A stretch of DNA of 64,000 nt from Auricularia sp. M13 (Eukaryota; Basidiomycota; Agaricomycetes; Auriculariales; Auriculariaceae): NCBI GenBank assembly GCA_037042915.1, contig CM073200.1, positions 2,538,832 to 2,602,831 of the forward strand, given 5' to 3'. Below, piece by piece: positions 1-11,453 of this stretch. The translations under genes were made by a program, and so were the position numbers. Under the pieces are notes generated by a model, which saw only the letters and a program-made list of their open reading frames with translations, had not been told where the DNA came from and did no database searches. The first letter of the stretch is position 1. Each line of letters starts with the position of its first letter.

Positions 1-1944
1 ACCGTGTTGACCGAGCACCAGCGCGCAATTCCGCTCAGCCTACCTCCCCGCCACATCTTCCGTCTCCTTCCTCATCTCGTCGTCCCGGGGACACTCTACA
101 GCTCGCGCGCCTCGGCCGTGATGGCCATCCTCGCGCTGCAGGTCGGCGTGCCCTTCCTCGCAGAGGCAGCAACGACCGTCGCGGGGTACACCAAGGGCAC
201 CTGGCTCGATCTCGAGCATCCCGAGACCGTCAGCTGGGAGTGCGCGGCGTTCCTCCTCAACGTGCCCGACCCGGACCTCTGCCTCACGCCTGAGGAGCGC
301 AAGACATACGAAGGCATGCGACGCTACCGCCTGCTCGAGCTGAACCTCGACGCGACTCTCGACGCACGCGTGCCGTGGACTCCCGACAAGGCGCGCGGGG
401 TTGGCGATATCCGCGTTCGGTGTGCGCTGTGTGGGATGATGCGCAGCACGACGATCATGAGCAACGACATGCGCGGCGTGTGCGGCTATTGCGTCTCCTA
501 CCAGCTCGTCGGCGGAGACCCCAAGCCGCAGGATGTCCCCGGATGCGACGCGATGGAGAGCTGTTGGGTCGAATGCAGCGTCAAGACATGTCGCGCGCAG
601 TACGTTGTCGAGAACCCGGCAGCACTGAACGTGAGTGGATGCGGCTTCCTGTGTTTTCCACTGAGCTGACATATTCGTCCTTCAGGTGCGTCCCAAGTGC
701 TGGTACTGTCGCAACAACGCGCCCTGTCCGTTCCTCGAATGCAGCACATGCACGAACCGCGTCGTCGTTCCGAAGAAGTTCGCCCCGGGCAACGTCAAGA
801 GCTACAAGTGCCCGGCCTGCGTTCAGGGCGCGCGCGCAACGCAGACGGACGCCGAGACGACTCCGCGAACGCTTTGCGACGAGAACGGCGTCGACTGGCT
901 CGGCGTCGCAAACATCCCCGGCGCAACATTCACCGGCCAGTCGGCGTTCAAGCTCTATAAGGCGCATGGTGATGCTCCGTTCGCTGGCGTCGCCACTCCC
1001 TCCAACGCGCCGGCGCTCACTCTGCACGGCAAGCGCGTGATGAACCCAGCGGCGCTGACGGCTCAGCTCTCCGCACGGGTGGGCCGCGGCGAGGTGGCGC
1101 GGCGGACGTGCGCGCTGTGCTTCGACGACTTCCCTCCCGACCGTGTGGGCCCTGCCTGCGGACGTACAGGGTGTGCCCAACGAGTGTGCGCCGCGTGCCT
1201 ACGCGAGTGGTACGGCCGCAACGCGCCGGGGACGCTACTCAACGCGATGGAGCTCACGTGCCCGTTCTGCCGCCGTATCCCCATCGCCAAGATTGTATTG
1301 CGCACGAATCCCGAGGTTGGCGGACTCAAGGGTGTGTTTGCCATATATTCTTTTGAAAATCGGTTTGCATGCTGACGATGTTGCAGGCATCAAGGATGCG
1401 TTGGCCGACCGCGCGTGGTTCTATGCATGGTGCGGACAGTGCAGCACGGCAAAGCAAGCAGTCGAACGTCAGTGCACGGTCGACGGACAGCTTCCTCGAA
1501 TCCGCGACTTCGTGTGTGACGACTGTCAGACGGGGAATAGGCTCGAGATGGAGCGCCTGGAGGCGGAGCGCCAGCAATTGGAGGCTCTCGCGCGTCACTT
1601 GGACGCCGAGGACGAGGCTGCTGCTCGACAGTTGCGCGCCGTTGAGCAGGCCCTCGCCCTAGCAAAGAAGAACAAGACATCCAAGACACTGCCTTGTCCG
1701 CGGTGTACGGTTCTCGTCGAGAAGGTATGCATATTCTGCTCGTTTGAGTTGTCGAAGCCGTGTCTAACCTTTATGATGCCAGACCTTTGGATGCGACCAC
1801 ATTACCTGTCAATGCGGCGCTCATTGGTGCTGGGTATGCGGCGAGGAGAGCACGGCGCAGCGCATCTATAAGCACTTGAGCCAGATGCACGGGAATTACT
1901 ATAATGACCCCGCCGACGCTGACGACTGGTATGATTCAGACTAA
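1..1944 (+). CDS. RBR-type RING E3 ubiquitin ligase-like protein (5' end outside window)
   Basis: The reading frame is open at base 1, so the N-terminus is missing. Exons are about 1-630, 686-1331, 1387-1724 and 1783-1944, joined by three GT-AG introns of 55-58 bp with phases that close, giving some 590 residues. The visible order is a cysteine-pair region (CALCGMMRS, later CWYCRNN and CPACVQG), a RING1-like finger ([11 protein letters not shown] ... CPFCRR near residue 400), a coiled-coil-prone Glu/Gln-rich linker, and a C-terminal RING2-like finger ([10 protein letters not shown], then [10 protein letters not shown] and HWCWVCGEE). In RBR ligases of the Parkin/ariadne type the Cys of the GC-x-H segment accepts ubiquitin, and it is present here. 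The last intron splits RING2, and splicing restores the finger. An RBR-like E3 is the best reading. The substrate is unknown, and a vWA domain might precede it in the missing part. Confidence 0.8.
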
Positions 1945-2202
1945 GAACGGAGTGCATCCCTTGTATATCCGTAATAATAATATATACGCTCTCTGTGTTT
2001 GTTAATGCATGCGTTTTCTGTCTCAGCGATGTGAGTAAGGGACACACTTATTTCCTACTACGACCGCGCGGTTGTAATCCCTGGGTTATTCTGTACATGG
2101 TTTTCACTCCATCAGGGTTGGCCAACGCTCGACATTGTAACCCAAGTGAGAAATCAAGCAAACATGCCATGCGACCTGCCTCGAGGTCTTAGCCTCGATA
2201 AT
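1945..2202. other. 3' flank, no gene seen
   Basis: Short AT-richer region after the RING gene stop codon. I see no supported gene or structural RNA. Confidence 0.5.
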
Positions 2203-2885
2203 CCAGGCCCGTTCGGACCGTGTTTGGCCAATGTTTGGCCCAAAGGCTGACGCCGGTCCGAAGGGCCTGGAAGCTTTTGACGGCGGAGGGACCCGTTCCC
2301 CGACACGCCCTCCCGACCCGACGATATCTTCGTCAAATCGAGCTCTTTTCCCTCAAGACTTCGCAGTCTTAGACCTTGCTGCGTGTGAAATATGAATACC
2401 AAGATATATTCCCTAAATATCTCGAAATAATTTGCCCATGTTCACCACCGCACCACGCCTGCTTTTGATGCATAGCGACCCAACGCACACACCGGGCGGC
2501 TGCTCTATGCGAGCACGCGCTCCTGTCGTGCATACATGCTCATAAAATTGTGCGCTTGCGGCCACATGCTCTGTACGTTCTTTGCTACGCGCGTTCTTGC
2601 ACGACGCGCAGTGCTGGGCAGCCTGGGCTGCAGTTCCGCGGCACCGTTACAACTGCAGGAATACATTTAATTTCTTGATATTTACGTGTCTTCAAGGTAA
2701 TACGCGTACCCTACCGAGTTTGAGGGGAAGGGGAGGTCAAGAACGGTTGGAAGTGGAGGCGTGTCGGCGACGGGTCCCTTCGCCGTCGGAAGCTTCCAGG
2801 CCTTCTGGGAACGCGCGCAGCCGTTCGACCAAACACTGACAAACATCACCGTCGAACGGCGCGCGCGCGTTCCCAGAAGGCCTGG
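2203..2885. mobile_element. Foldback/MITE-like element with complex inverted ends
   Basis: A 683-bp unit whose two ends are imperfect inverted copies over roughly 180-200 bp. Left 2258-2320 and the reverse complement of about 2745-2805 share runs such as GGCCTGGAAGCTT and AGGGACCCGT. Each end also carries its own stem-loop. On the left CCAGGCCCGTTCGGACCG (2203-2220) pairs with its partner at 2253-2270. On the right about 30 bp at 2796-2829 pair with 2850-2885. The element begins CCAGGCC and ends GGCCTGG. It encodes nothing recognisable, so it would need a transposase supplied elsewhere. I could not identify a clear target-site duplication, so the exact boundaries are provisional. Confidence 0.65.
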
Positions 2886-2920
2886 GTGATATAGGCTACG
2901 AGGTCTGTCGATTTGAGGTT

Positions 2921-4184
2921 TACTTCTGTAAAAATGGCGGACGCTCCTGAGCGCTCCTGAGCCGGCGAGAGCCGGAAAGTCCCCTTAACGACCCCGGGTT
3001 TCCTGAGCCGGCCGGAGCGGGCCGTTCAGTGCTCACGCTCCGCTCCTGAGCAGCGCCTGAGCAGCCTGAGCAAATCAACCCCACGTTCTGCTTCTTACTA
3101 TTTCTCTTCATGGGATTATTCAATTGACTCGAATCACGAGATAATGGCAAAGTACGAAAAACGATGTTTATTGACAAATTTATGCTGCACTAAAGAATGT
3201 AGCTACGTGCTGTACTGACCGGCCGGGCGCTGTCAGCCGCAGACGGGTGGTACATGGCGGAACACCACTCCCCCTTGATATCACGCACAAAGCCCTACGG
3301 TTTAAGTGCGTTAGTAGTGTTGCAAGCCGCATGCTGGGGGACGCACGCACCTGTAGCTCGGACGCCGCGCTGCCAAGCCGCGATATAATGACCTGCAATG
3401 TAGCTAAGTAACGTGAAGACAGGTTTTGCAAACATCCCGTACCTCGTAGTACCGTACCGGTGCCCTGCGAAAATAAGTGTCAGAAGAGCACAACAGCGAA
3501 CAGCCAGCCCAGCCCAGAGTGAAGAAGCAGCAGCCTGAATTAGCAAGACCAAGAGTACCAGGCAGACCAGTAGACTGAAACCAAGTCCCAGACCAGCCAA
3601 CAGAGCCACACCGAGCCTTTGAGCCAGAAAAGAGAGCAGGACAGAATGGACGGCAAGGCATGCAGGGAGCAGACAAGGAAGGGCGTGGGATGCAGAACTT
3701 GAAGCCCGCGCAGCCCTTGCAGAAGCTGTTGCGGCGTCTTGAGCCAACGGGGGGTGGAGTTTGGAGCTGGCGCGGCGGGGCGTCTTGAGCTGGCGCGACG
3801 AGAGGTGGGGCGAGGCCAAGTTGCTTTCGAACTCCGCAGAAACCCAACCACCTCCTGATCCGGTGGCTCAACTCGGCCGCGCCGTGCATCCAGGTGCATC
3901 CTTGCACCATCGGGCTGAAGTCAGAAAAAATATGTACGACCTATCTGAGAGTACTCCTGCAGTCTAAATTAACTAGAGGGTTTACATAGCACTGTACCGT
4001 TGTGAGCACAGAGCATGACCTGTTCTAAGACTCGAAGCTGAAAGTACAAGTTGCGAAATGCTCGGGCACTCTGGCGCTTTTGCGCTCCTGAGCACCGCCT
4101 GAGCACGGCGAGAGCCGGAGAGCGCCGAAGCGGAGCCGGAGCGCGGATCACATGCTCAGGAGCAAATCACATTTTACAGAAGTA
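2921..4184. mobile_element. Non-autonomous DNA transposon-like element with 13-bp TIRs
   Basis: The unit is bounded by TACTTCTGTAAAA at 2921 and its exact inverse at 4172-4184. If the outermost TA is counted as target duplication, the ends look like a Tc1/mariner-type MITE. Just inside each end lies a cluster of the heptamer CCTGAGC or its inverse, about eight copies at 2945-3075 and several at 4083-4162, within GC-rich sequence with GAGAGCCGG motifs. The interior has open frames on the minus strand (about 3295-3910) in more than one phase and of biased composition, and none resembles a transposase. It lies 35 bp from the preceding element, so this intergenic region is an insertion hot spot. 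Confidence 0.6.
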
Positions 4185-4221
4185 TATGGCACTTCTTTCA
4201 TGCCGCCCTAGGTCTTGACCC

Positions 4222-5100
4222 ATGACTACTTCCCCAAACCTCGAAGAAAAAGAGCCGAACCAGTCCACGCGATGTCGCTGGCGCAAATGCCGTTCTCCTG
4301 GCCCGTATACTGATAAGGAGCTCTACGAGCACCTGATCATCCAGCACGACTGCGACGATCACTGCCAATGGCACGGCTGCCTCGTGCAATGAAATCGCCC
4401 ATTGATCGTACCCGGCACTTCATTAGTATGTACAGTGCACCACGGCCTTTGGTGATAACGACGAGACTCGGTAGCTCACACAGCGTACCGGCCCTTTGTT
4501 TGCAAGTGCGGCGCCAACTTCAACCGCGATCATCATCTCGAACAGCACAACAGGGGACGGAAGTGCGGCGCCAGGCGAGAGAACGGCGAGTCTGACGATG
4601 AGTCGGACGGCAGTTCCACAGACGAGGAGGGGCCGGCACCGATTAAGCGCAGGGTGAGCAGGCATGAATGTTACAGTAACGACTAGCATGTTGATAGCAT
4701 TCGCCTGTCAGAGATGCCGTCGGACGTTCGATGCAAACTCGGCGTTGCAGATCCACGAGGAAGTCGCGCACCATGAGCTCGAGAGGAGGAGGAAGGTTGG
4801 GCGCGCAGCGAGAGATAGCGCGCTAACCATCACGAAGAGCTGGTCAAAGCCAACGACGAGCAGCAGGACAGCCATCCTCACTGTTGAAGACTGGCCCGAC
4901 GACGCCTCGCCCACGGTAAGACTGGATAGCGGGAGTACAAACAGCAACACGAGAGCAAGTAGCCCGTATTTACAGGCACGCGTATGTCGACAGAGCCTCA
5001 CGCAGTTAGCTGTGCTGGACTCCCACAGGTGCTCGCGGTCGAGAAAAGGATTGCCAGACTGGAAGCCCGCCAGGCTCAACTAGCAGCCGCCGGGCGGTGA
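4222..5100 (+). pseudogene. Tandem C2H2 zinc-finger gene 1, frameshifted
   Basis: First of three head-to-tail paralogs. It starts MTTSPNLEEKEP and has the shared first finger (CRWRKCRSPGPYTDKELYEH). The reading frame then meets TGA at 4390. The rest of the exon continues in another frame (RTRHFI, ending 4425), so about one base has been lost or gained inside the second finger, where a zinc-binding His is also missing. Downstream exons match the paralogs: 4475-4653 (third finger, KCGANFNRDHHL), 4712-4915 (CRRTFDANSALQIHEEVAHH and TVEDWPDD) and 5029-5100 (EKRIARLEARQ, stop). Introns sit at the same positions and phases as in genes 2 and 3. The last finger lacks its first Cys when spliced as modelled. 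It is probably a recent pseudogene. An alternative splice that rescues the frame is possible, but I found none with GT-AG ends. Confidence 0.6.
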
Positions 5101-5353
5101 ATGAGCGAGCTTGCATAGAAGGGATAGAATGGATTGCAAGATGCGCCTTCCATTCTACAGTGGCATCGGGAGCCGGAGATGGTGGTTTGGGGCTGAGAGG
5201 GCGGAAGTTTAGAACCCCGATTGGATGCCCCGTCAAACGGACTCTATTGACTGATATATACTAGAGAAGTTCTGCTGAAAGACATTTGAATGGCAGACAC
5301 AGACTGGCTTCTCACAAGACTTCAAACCGAGGCAATACGAGGGTGAAGAACGT

Positions 5354-5360
5354 TATAAAA
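5354..5360 (+). promoter_or_regulatory. TATA box of zinc-finger gene 2
   Basis: TATAAAA lies 41 bp upstream of the ATG at 5401 and supports that ATG rather than an upstream in-frame non-ATG extension. Confidence 0.5.
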
Positions 5361-5400
5361 CCGCGCTGGCTGTTTGCACACTGTCTCCCCCTCCTTGGCC

Positions 5401-6350
5401 ATGACCAACGGCAACAAAGCGTATCGGTTGACTTGCCTCTGGAAAGACTGCCATCGTGCGGGCCCATACTCTGACCACAAGGAACTCTTCGAGCATATCA
5501 ACAGCGCGCACAATAAGGCCATTGCGTCCGGGAAGGCTGGCTTCACCTGCGAGTGGGCCGGCTGCGGGTTCGAATCCGGCGCGGTCCACTGGCAAGGGAA
5601 TCGCGAGAAGCATCTCATCAGTTCGTCTTGGCCTTTCCGTCTTCTCAATCTGGGACCCGGATCCTGACGACGAGATTCTCAGCGCACACTCAATACAAGC
5701 CGTACGTCTGTGCCCATCGCGGCTGCGGTTCCGCCTTCAATCGCAAGGACGGTCTCAACAAGCACGTGGAGAGATGGCACGCAGGGCGGGAGGCCGGGAA
5801 CGACGGTGAATCCGATGCTGAGTCGACAGACACCGAGCCCACGCCATTCGAGTGCAAGGTCTGCCTGCGCCGTTCGAGTCTCGGTGGGCAAGGAAGCCCG
5901 GTGCTCACTGCCATCTTTTGTAGAAATGCGAAAGGACATTCGACGGGGCCGCCACCCTGAAGCTGCACAATGACGTCGTTCATCGCGAGGCTCACGTTCG
6001 AGCTGGAAAGAAGCGGGCACGCGCGGACAGCGACCAGGGATCCGGAAATACCGCGGCGAAGAAGAAACGCAAGACGTCGAGCGCGGCTCCGGTGCGGACG
6101 AGCAGCGCGTGTTCGACCATCCTCGATGTGGAAGACTGGTCGGACGATGACGCGCCGCCGTCCACTCTTGTACACGGTGACGATGGAGATAACGACGAGG
6201 ACACGACGGCCGTCAAAAATTTGATGCACGCTCGCGTACGTCTGTCAATCTTCCCGTTAGTTGTGCTAATTCGAAGGAGATTAGCTGTTCGCGGTTGAAG
6301 AGAGGATCGCGCGACTGGAGGCCAGATTTTGTGCGGACGCGGCAGACTAG
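5401..6350 (+). CDS. Tandem C2H2 zinc-finger protein 2 (intact)
   Basis: Exons 5401-5620, 5683-5858, 5924-6235 and 6285-6350 give about 257 residues. Four finger-like units are visible: CLWKDC...HINSAH, CEWAGC...HLI, CAHRGCGSAFNRKDGLNKH (C2H2), and a finger split by an intron in which CK from exon 2 joins KCERTFDGAATLKLH...H. An acidic Ser/Asp region follows the third finger. A basic run (KKKRKT, possible nuclear signal) precedes the family motif LDVEDWSDDD, and the protein ends in a short helix, VEERIARLEAR. It is the only copy of the three that keeps both cysteines of the last finger. DNA or RNA binding in the nucleus is inferred from the fingers. The target is unknown, and I do not recognise a named family. 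Confidence 0.75.
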
Positions 6351-6704
6351 GGAGGGAGGCTGTATGAGTGCGTCGGCTGCGACGGAGGGAGCGGAGGTCG
6401 TGTTGGCCGACTGAGAGTCTCAGACCACAACACCAGCTCCCCCGCAGCTGTTCCAATACGACCACGACGCGCAGACGATCTCCGTCTTCGACGGCTCTCT
6501 GTGCCTCGACGGGGCCAACGGCATCGATATCATGTTGTAGTGGTTAGTATGTGGTATGGGAATCGTACCTTTGAGGGAGGCGGACGCGTGTCTCGTGCTT
6601 GCTTCTAGCGTCGAGCGAACCTTGAGACGAAGGCAGTGGCCCCGGGTTCATGTCCCGACCGAGAATTGAATGTGTATGCTTCGCGATCCACCCCGTGAGG
6701 ATGC

Positions 6705-6711
6705 TATAAAG
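6705..6711 (+). promoter_or_regulatory. TATA box of zinc-finger gene 3
   Basis: TATAAAG stands 71 bp before the ATG at 6783. Confidence 0.45.
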
Positions 6712-6782
6712 TATAACCCAAATCCAAGTGTCAGTCAGCAAGACAGGGCAACTCGCCTCGAGGCACGTCAAGGAGAAGCGCA

Positions 6783-7825
6783 ATGCGTACTATCATAAAA
6801 TCATGTTCGCCCCTTGCTCGCACCGCTTCGCCCTCTCCCCGTATCGACTTTGATATGCTCTCCTTCTGCTGCTGGCGTAACTGTCGCTCTCCGGGACCGT
6901 ACGCCGACGACGAGGCACTGTACGAGCACCTGAACAGCGCTCATAACTGCCCTCCCGGCCCTGGGAGCGACGGCAGCTTTTGCTGCGAATGGGAAGGCTG
7001 CAGAGGGAGGCGGGCAACGTTTAAGGGACATTTGCACCGGGCCCAGCATCTCATCAGTACGCCGTGTCCTTTACGCCTGAGCCTATGCCACGGTACTGAA
7101 GACGGGATAGCTCACACCGCGTACAAGCCCTTTGTCTGCGACTGCGGTGCCAAGTTCAACCGCAAGCATCACCTCGTCAAGCATGTCGAGACGGTGCATG
7201 CTCAGGCTTTTGGGAGAGCAGAAGAGTCTGAGGATACCGACGACGAGTCCACCGACGAGGAGGCCGCAGGTCAATCCGTTGACGGGCTGACAGACGAGGA
7301 GAAACTAGTCGAACCGGATGAGGGGTCGAGATATGAGGAGAGCCTGGAGCCGTTCGAGCGCAAGGTATGCTAGCATGGGTTGCTCTATCCGAGAAGACGT
7401 GTTTATTTCCCTTGCAGACATGCCATCGCACATCAGTCTCAGACGGACACAGGTCGTTGCGGAGCCAGAAGAAGGTCGCGCATCCTAAGCCGGACGCTAG
7501 CAAGAAGAGAGCACGCGCGGTGAGTGATCACGCAGAGGTCACGAAGAACAAGAAGAAGAGCAAGGCATCCAATATGGCGACAACGAGCAGTGGGTCCGCG
7601 ACACTCCTCACGGTCGAAGACTGGTCCGACGATGACCCGGCCGCGCTGCCGCCGCCAGCACACGACCGGGGCAACGACAGCAATGCGTCCACCAGTCTTC
7701 TTTTGATCGCGCGTGTATGTTGCCAGAGCTTTTTTCTCCTGGATTTATACTGAATCGGATAGTTGCTCGCCGCCGAGAGGAGGCTCGCAGGACTGGAGGC
7801 TCGACTGGCCCAGCGTGGCCAGTAG
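6783..7825 (+). CDS. Tandem C2H2 zinc-finger protein 3
   Basis: Exons 6783-7056, 7111-7364, 7418-7714 and 7763-7825 give about 295 residues, with introns at the same sites as its two upstream paralogs. Fingers in order: CCWRNCRSPGPYADDEALYEH...H, CEWEGCRGRRATFKGH...H, and a canonical CDCGAKFNRKHHLVKH...H. A long acidic stretch (EESEDTDDESTDEE) follows. The position of the fourth finger is degenerate: the first Cys has become Arg, leaving FERK joined to TCHRT. A basic segment (KKRARAV, KNKKKSK) resembles a nuclear signal. The family motif TVEDWSDDD and the terminal helix AERRLAGLEARL are kept. Translation could instead start at the Met at 6855, just before the first finger. It is probably a nuclear nucleic-acid-binding protein of lineage-specific type. 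Confidence 0.75.
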
Positions 7826-8546
7826 ATAGATGGCACGCGTTGAGTTGGAATAAACGAGAAGTCGCCATGATGATGGTATGGATTCGAAGTCAGTTGTCCA
7901 AACCGCGGTTTCCAACCAGACTGATCAGGACAGCGTCATACTTACAGCGTCATAGCAAGTCCCGTTGATACCGGAACAAGGAACCTGGTGATTTCGACAT
8001 CCTGTTTGTTGTTCGTATCCTTCCGTGGTATATAAAGAAAGATGAGGTTCCTCAGCTCGTCTGGCAGCGCTTTGTGCCAGTAGGTCGAAAGGAGGAGAAT
8101 TCCGGAGAATCATGCTGTGTGCAAGTGTCGGATATGATTGATGATGGAAAACTGATACTGCGCAAAGAAGATTCGTGAATCCTGCTCCTTTGAGGACAGT
8201 CACTTTCCTTAATGGACACATGAATGCTTTTTGAATCCTTGTTCAAAAATTGGTTGCTACGGGCGCCACGGTGTGCGAGTGTCTTTGCAAGCTCTGAGAG
8301 CAGCTGATAGCGTGCCTGGAAGATGGCTAGCGAGCGGAGACTGGAAGCTTAGCGCTGGCCAAGAGTTGGGGCTGGCAGGGCTCGCTGGGCAAGTCTTGGT
8401 GCTCTGGGCGTCGTCGAGCCAAGTTTCTTGGGAGCTGGATTCCTGCATCCGCGTCGTGCAAATCCTGATTGGGATAGGGGATACTGACCGCGCCGTCCAG
8501 AGCGCGTCGCCGCCGGCGTCGACGAGGAGCGGGCGGCGGGCGGAGG
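7826..8546. other. Intergenic, no gene seen
   Basis: About 720 bp between the zinc-finger cluster and the GH79 promoter. Open frames on both strands overlap and show no recognisable protein. Confidence 0.5.
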
Positions 8547-8553
8547 TATAAGG
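8547..8553 (+). promoter_or_regulatory. TATA-like box of GH79 gene A
   Basis: TATAAGG lies 55 bp before the ATG at 8609 in a GC-rich promoter. Confidence 0.45.
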
Positions 8554-8608
8554 CTCGGCCGGCTGAGTTGGATCGCTCGTTTCCTTCACTCCCGCTCTTT
8601 ACCTTACC

Positions 8609-11453
8609 ATGCTCCCGTTGCTCGCAGCCGCCGCTGCGCTCGCGGTCGTCCCAGCAGCGCAGGCCGATGTCTCGGTCTACCCGTACCCCCAGCCAGTGCC
8701 CACGGGCGGGCCCTATACCGGCTGGCAGGTGCGCCCTGCCTGCGTCGCCAGCCCAGCAGCAGCTACTAATCCAGCGCAGGCATACGACCCGACACCGCTG
8801 CAAGACCCGCCGCTGCCCAACCCGGCGCCGAATCTGAACTTCCAGGTCGCGCTCGACACGGGCGGCAACCCCCAGGCCGGCATTGAGCTCGAGGGCTCGT
8901 TTATGGGCATCTCCATCGAAATGTCGCTGGCCGAGGCTATCAGTCAGTCTCCCTTTTATTATATTTTCTTCCCGCCGCTGACCGAACGCCTCAGTCGGTC
9001 CCAATGCGTTCGTGGCCACCGCCGTGTCGCCGCAGAGCAATGACTGACTGATCTCATAGCACGTGGCTGCGACCTCAGTTCCTCAACCTCATGTCGCTGC
9101 TCAAGGAACGAGGCGGCCCTCCCGTCCTCCGTCTCGGTGGCAACACTCAGGAAAAGGCTGAGCTCGTAGACTCACTGCCCGGCGGTGCCTCGTTAGGCAA
9201 GCTTGCCATTGGACCGACTGGTTACGTGCGTCATGCGAACAACCAAGAATTTTCGGAGCATCCTCATGACATTCTCACCAGACAAATACCCCGACGCTCA
9301 TGTACACTCTGGATATTCTCAAGGCACTCCGTGCAGCGTCTGACTTGCTGGGAATCCGGTGGTTCCTGGGTAAGGATCCCTCGTGTCCGCATCAATTTCT
9401 CATATTTAACCCGTCACTAGGCATCCCGATGAACCAGACGTGAGTTTCCCGTCGTTGCTTACTGTTTGGGCTTGGTTGTTCTTGTACTCCCTGCCCTGGC
9501 TCTATTCCCGTCGGCGTGCCTATTCTTACAGACGGGGCTTGTTGCCTCGGAGCGCGCCCACCGCCTTTTTCTGGCCTGGGAATCAGCGTTGTGAACCTCC
9601 TCGCGAGCGCTAACAGTTTTCTCTATTTTTACATTCGCATCATATCTCCATCTATCCTTTCATGACGTTGCTCACGGATTCTGCAGCACACCACCGCGTC
9701 TGGAGATTGTTGAGCAGGGCGAGCCGATCATCGGGGACTACCTGTGGGGATGGTAAGTCGAGATCGACTCTGCCGTCGCCCTGGCTCATAAAGTCTCGTT
9801 TTCAGGCAACTGGGCAACGAACCAGGTATGCAAAAAGCTGCACGCCATTAAATTCTGAGTCGCTCATGCATCCCAAGACCTTTACGCTCTGCATAATTAC
9901 CGGTTCGTCCAGCCATGTATTATATCTATTTGGAGGAGCGGCTGCTGACGCACTGTGCTCCTCCAGGAACGATGGGTACAGTCAGCTGGACTACGTCAAT
10001 GAGTTCCAGAGCATCTTGGACGACCTCGCAGCGCATCCCACGATCCAGACGAAGAACAAGATCGGCGGACCCGGTGTTTGCTGTTTGTGGAAGCTGGACG
10101 ATGTCCTTACCCAGTACGACTACCTCAACAGATGTGCGTGCCATTGCGCATAGCTTGTCTCATTGACTGAACTGAGTCCCGATTAGTCGGAAGCCAGTTG
10201 AACTCCATGATCATTGGTACGTAATTCGTCGAAACGAGTTACACAGTGGCTGAATCATTCCGTAGAGCACTACCCGATCGACAACTGTGTCAAGGGACAG
10301 AACGATCCGCAAACTATGATGAACGAATACATGATGGTGCGTACCTCTAACCGTGGTCTGTGTTTACAGGTCTGACATAAAGGGCTTGCAGCACTCGCAT
10401 CCGCAGAAGTTCGCGAACGACTACAAGAATGCCGTCGGCCTGGCGTTGGCTGCTGGCAAGCCTGTCATTTTGCTCGAGACCAACACAGCGTCGTGTAACG
10501 GTGAGCATGCCCTGACGTGGAGGCGAGAGAGGATCTAAATTGCACGATAGGTTTCCTGGGTCTTTCTGATGCGTTCGCCGCGGCACTCTGGATCGCCGAT
10601 CTTGGGCTGCAGCTCGCGTCGTCGAGCTTCTCGCACATTATGGTCCATCTTGGTGGTCAAGCCGCCTACTACAACGTGAGCATGCCCAGGAAAAGGTGGC
10701 AATGAGTGACTCACATGTGATCAGCCTTTCGTCTCGCCGCCGCATAACGCGACGAAGCCGTTCATGTGGACGGTTGGCCCGCCGTGGTACGCAATCCTGA
10801 TGGTCACCGAGGCTATCGGGCCGTCCGGCCACGCGCGCGTCGCGGACCTCGGCGCGAACGACGGCAGCCCGTACACGCCCGGCTACGTGATCTACGAGAA
10901 CAACCAGCCTGTGCGCGTGGCGCTGATCAATTACATGAGCGACCCGTCGGGCGCGCACGACTACACGGCCAACATCCAGACGTCCGCAGCGCAGGTGCGC
11001 GTGCGCTACATGCTCGCTCCCACGGTGAACGCGAAGATCCCCAACATCACGTGGGCGGGACAGAATTTCGGCAGCTACTTCGAGAGCGACGGCCTGCCGC
11101 GCGGGGAGCACACCACGGAGACCGTGCCGTGCTCGGGCGGCGTGTGCGCGATCAAGGTGCCCGCGCCGGGCGCCGCGCTGGTGTTCTTGACCGACGCGGC
11201 GTACCAGCCGGACGACGACATGCAGACGTTCGCGTCGAGCCATACGACGCGCATGCACAACACCGCGGCGATCGAGCCCGGCGCGCTGCAGACGAGCAAC
11301 GGGCTCGACGCCAAGGTCCGCGAGGCCATGAAGAAGGCGAGCACGTCGTCGCCGCAGAACGCCAAGAAGAACGGTGCGGCGCCTGCACGGTCGGTGGGCG
11401 GTGCGCTCGCGGGGGTGTGCGCGCTCGCCGGCGCGCTGCTCCTTACTGCGTAG
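8609..11453 (+). CDS. GH79 family beta-glucuronidase-like secreted enzyme A
   Basis: About 13 exons, including a 13-nt microexon at 8995-9007, encode roughly 600 residues. An N-terminal signal peptide (MLPLLAAAAALAVVPAAQA) leads into a (beta/alpha)8 domain: SFMGISIEMSL, ERGGPPVLRLGGNTQE, then QLGNEPD near residue 217 (general acid/base Glu of clan GH-A) and ILLETNTASCNG near residue 344 (probable nucleophile Glu). The C-terminal beta domain follows (WTVGPPWYAILMVTEA, NYMSDPSGAHDYTA). The last 20 residues are hydrophobic (GALAGVCALAGALLLTA) and look like a GPI-anchor signal, so the enzyme may sit on the plasma membrane or wall. GH79 enzymes remove beta-glucuronic acid, or its 4-O-methyl form, from proteoglycans, flavonoid glucuronides or arabinogalactan. 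The substrate here is unknown. A paralog lies at 18592-21331 with the same intron sites. Confidence 0.9.

Noticed and set aside
40-672. Antisense open frame over the first exon of the RING gene
   Set aside because: Shadow of the GC-rich coding strand; the plus-strand protein has clear RING/RBR motifs.
3295-3910. Minus-strand open frames of 119-174 codons in the second transposon-like element
   Set aside because: Two frames of the same strand are open at once over the same bases, with biased composition (Leu/Cys/Ala) and no domain. Likely composition, not a gene.
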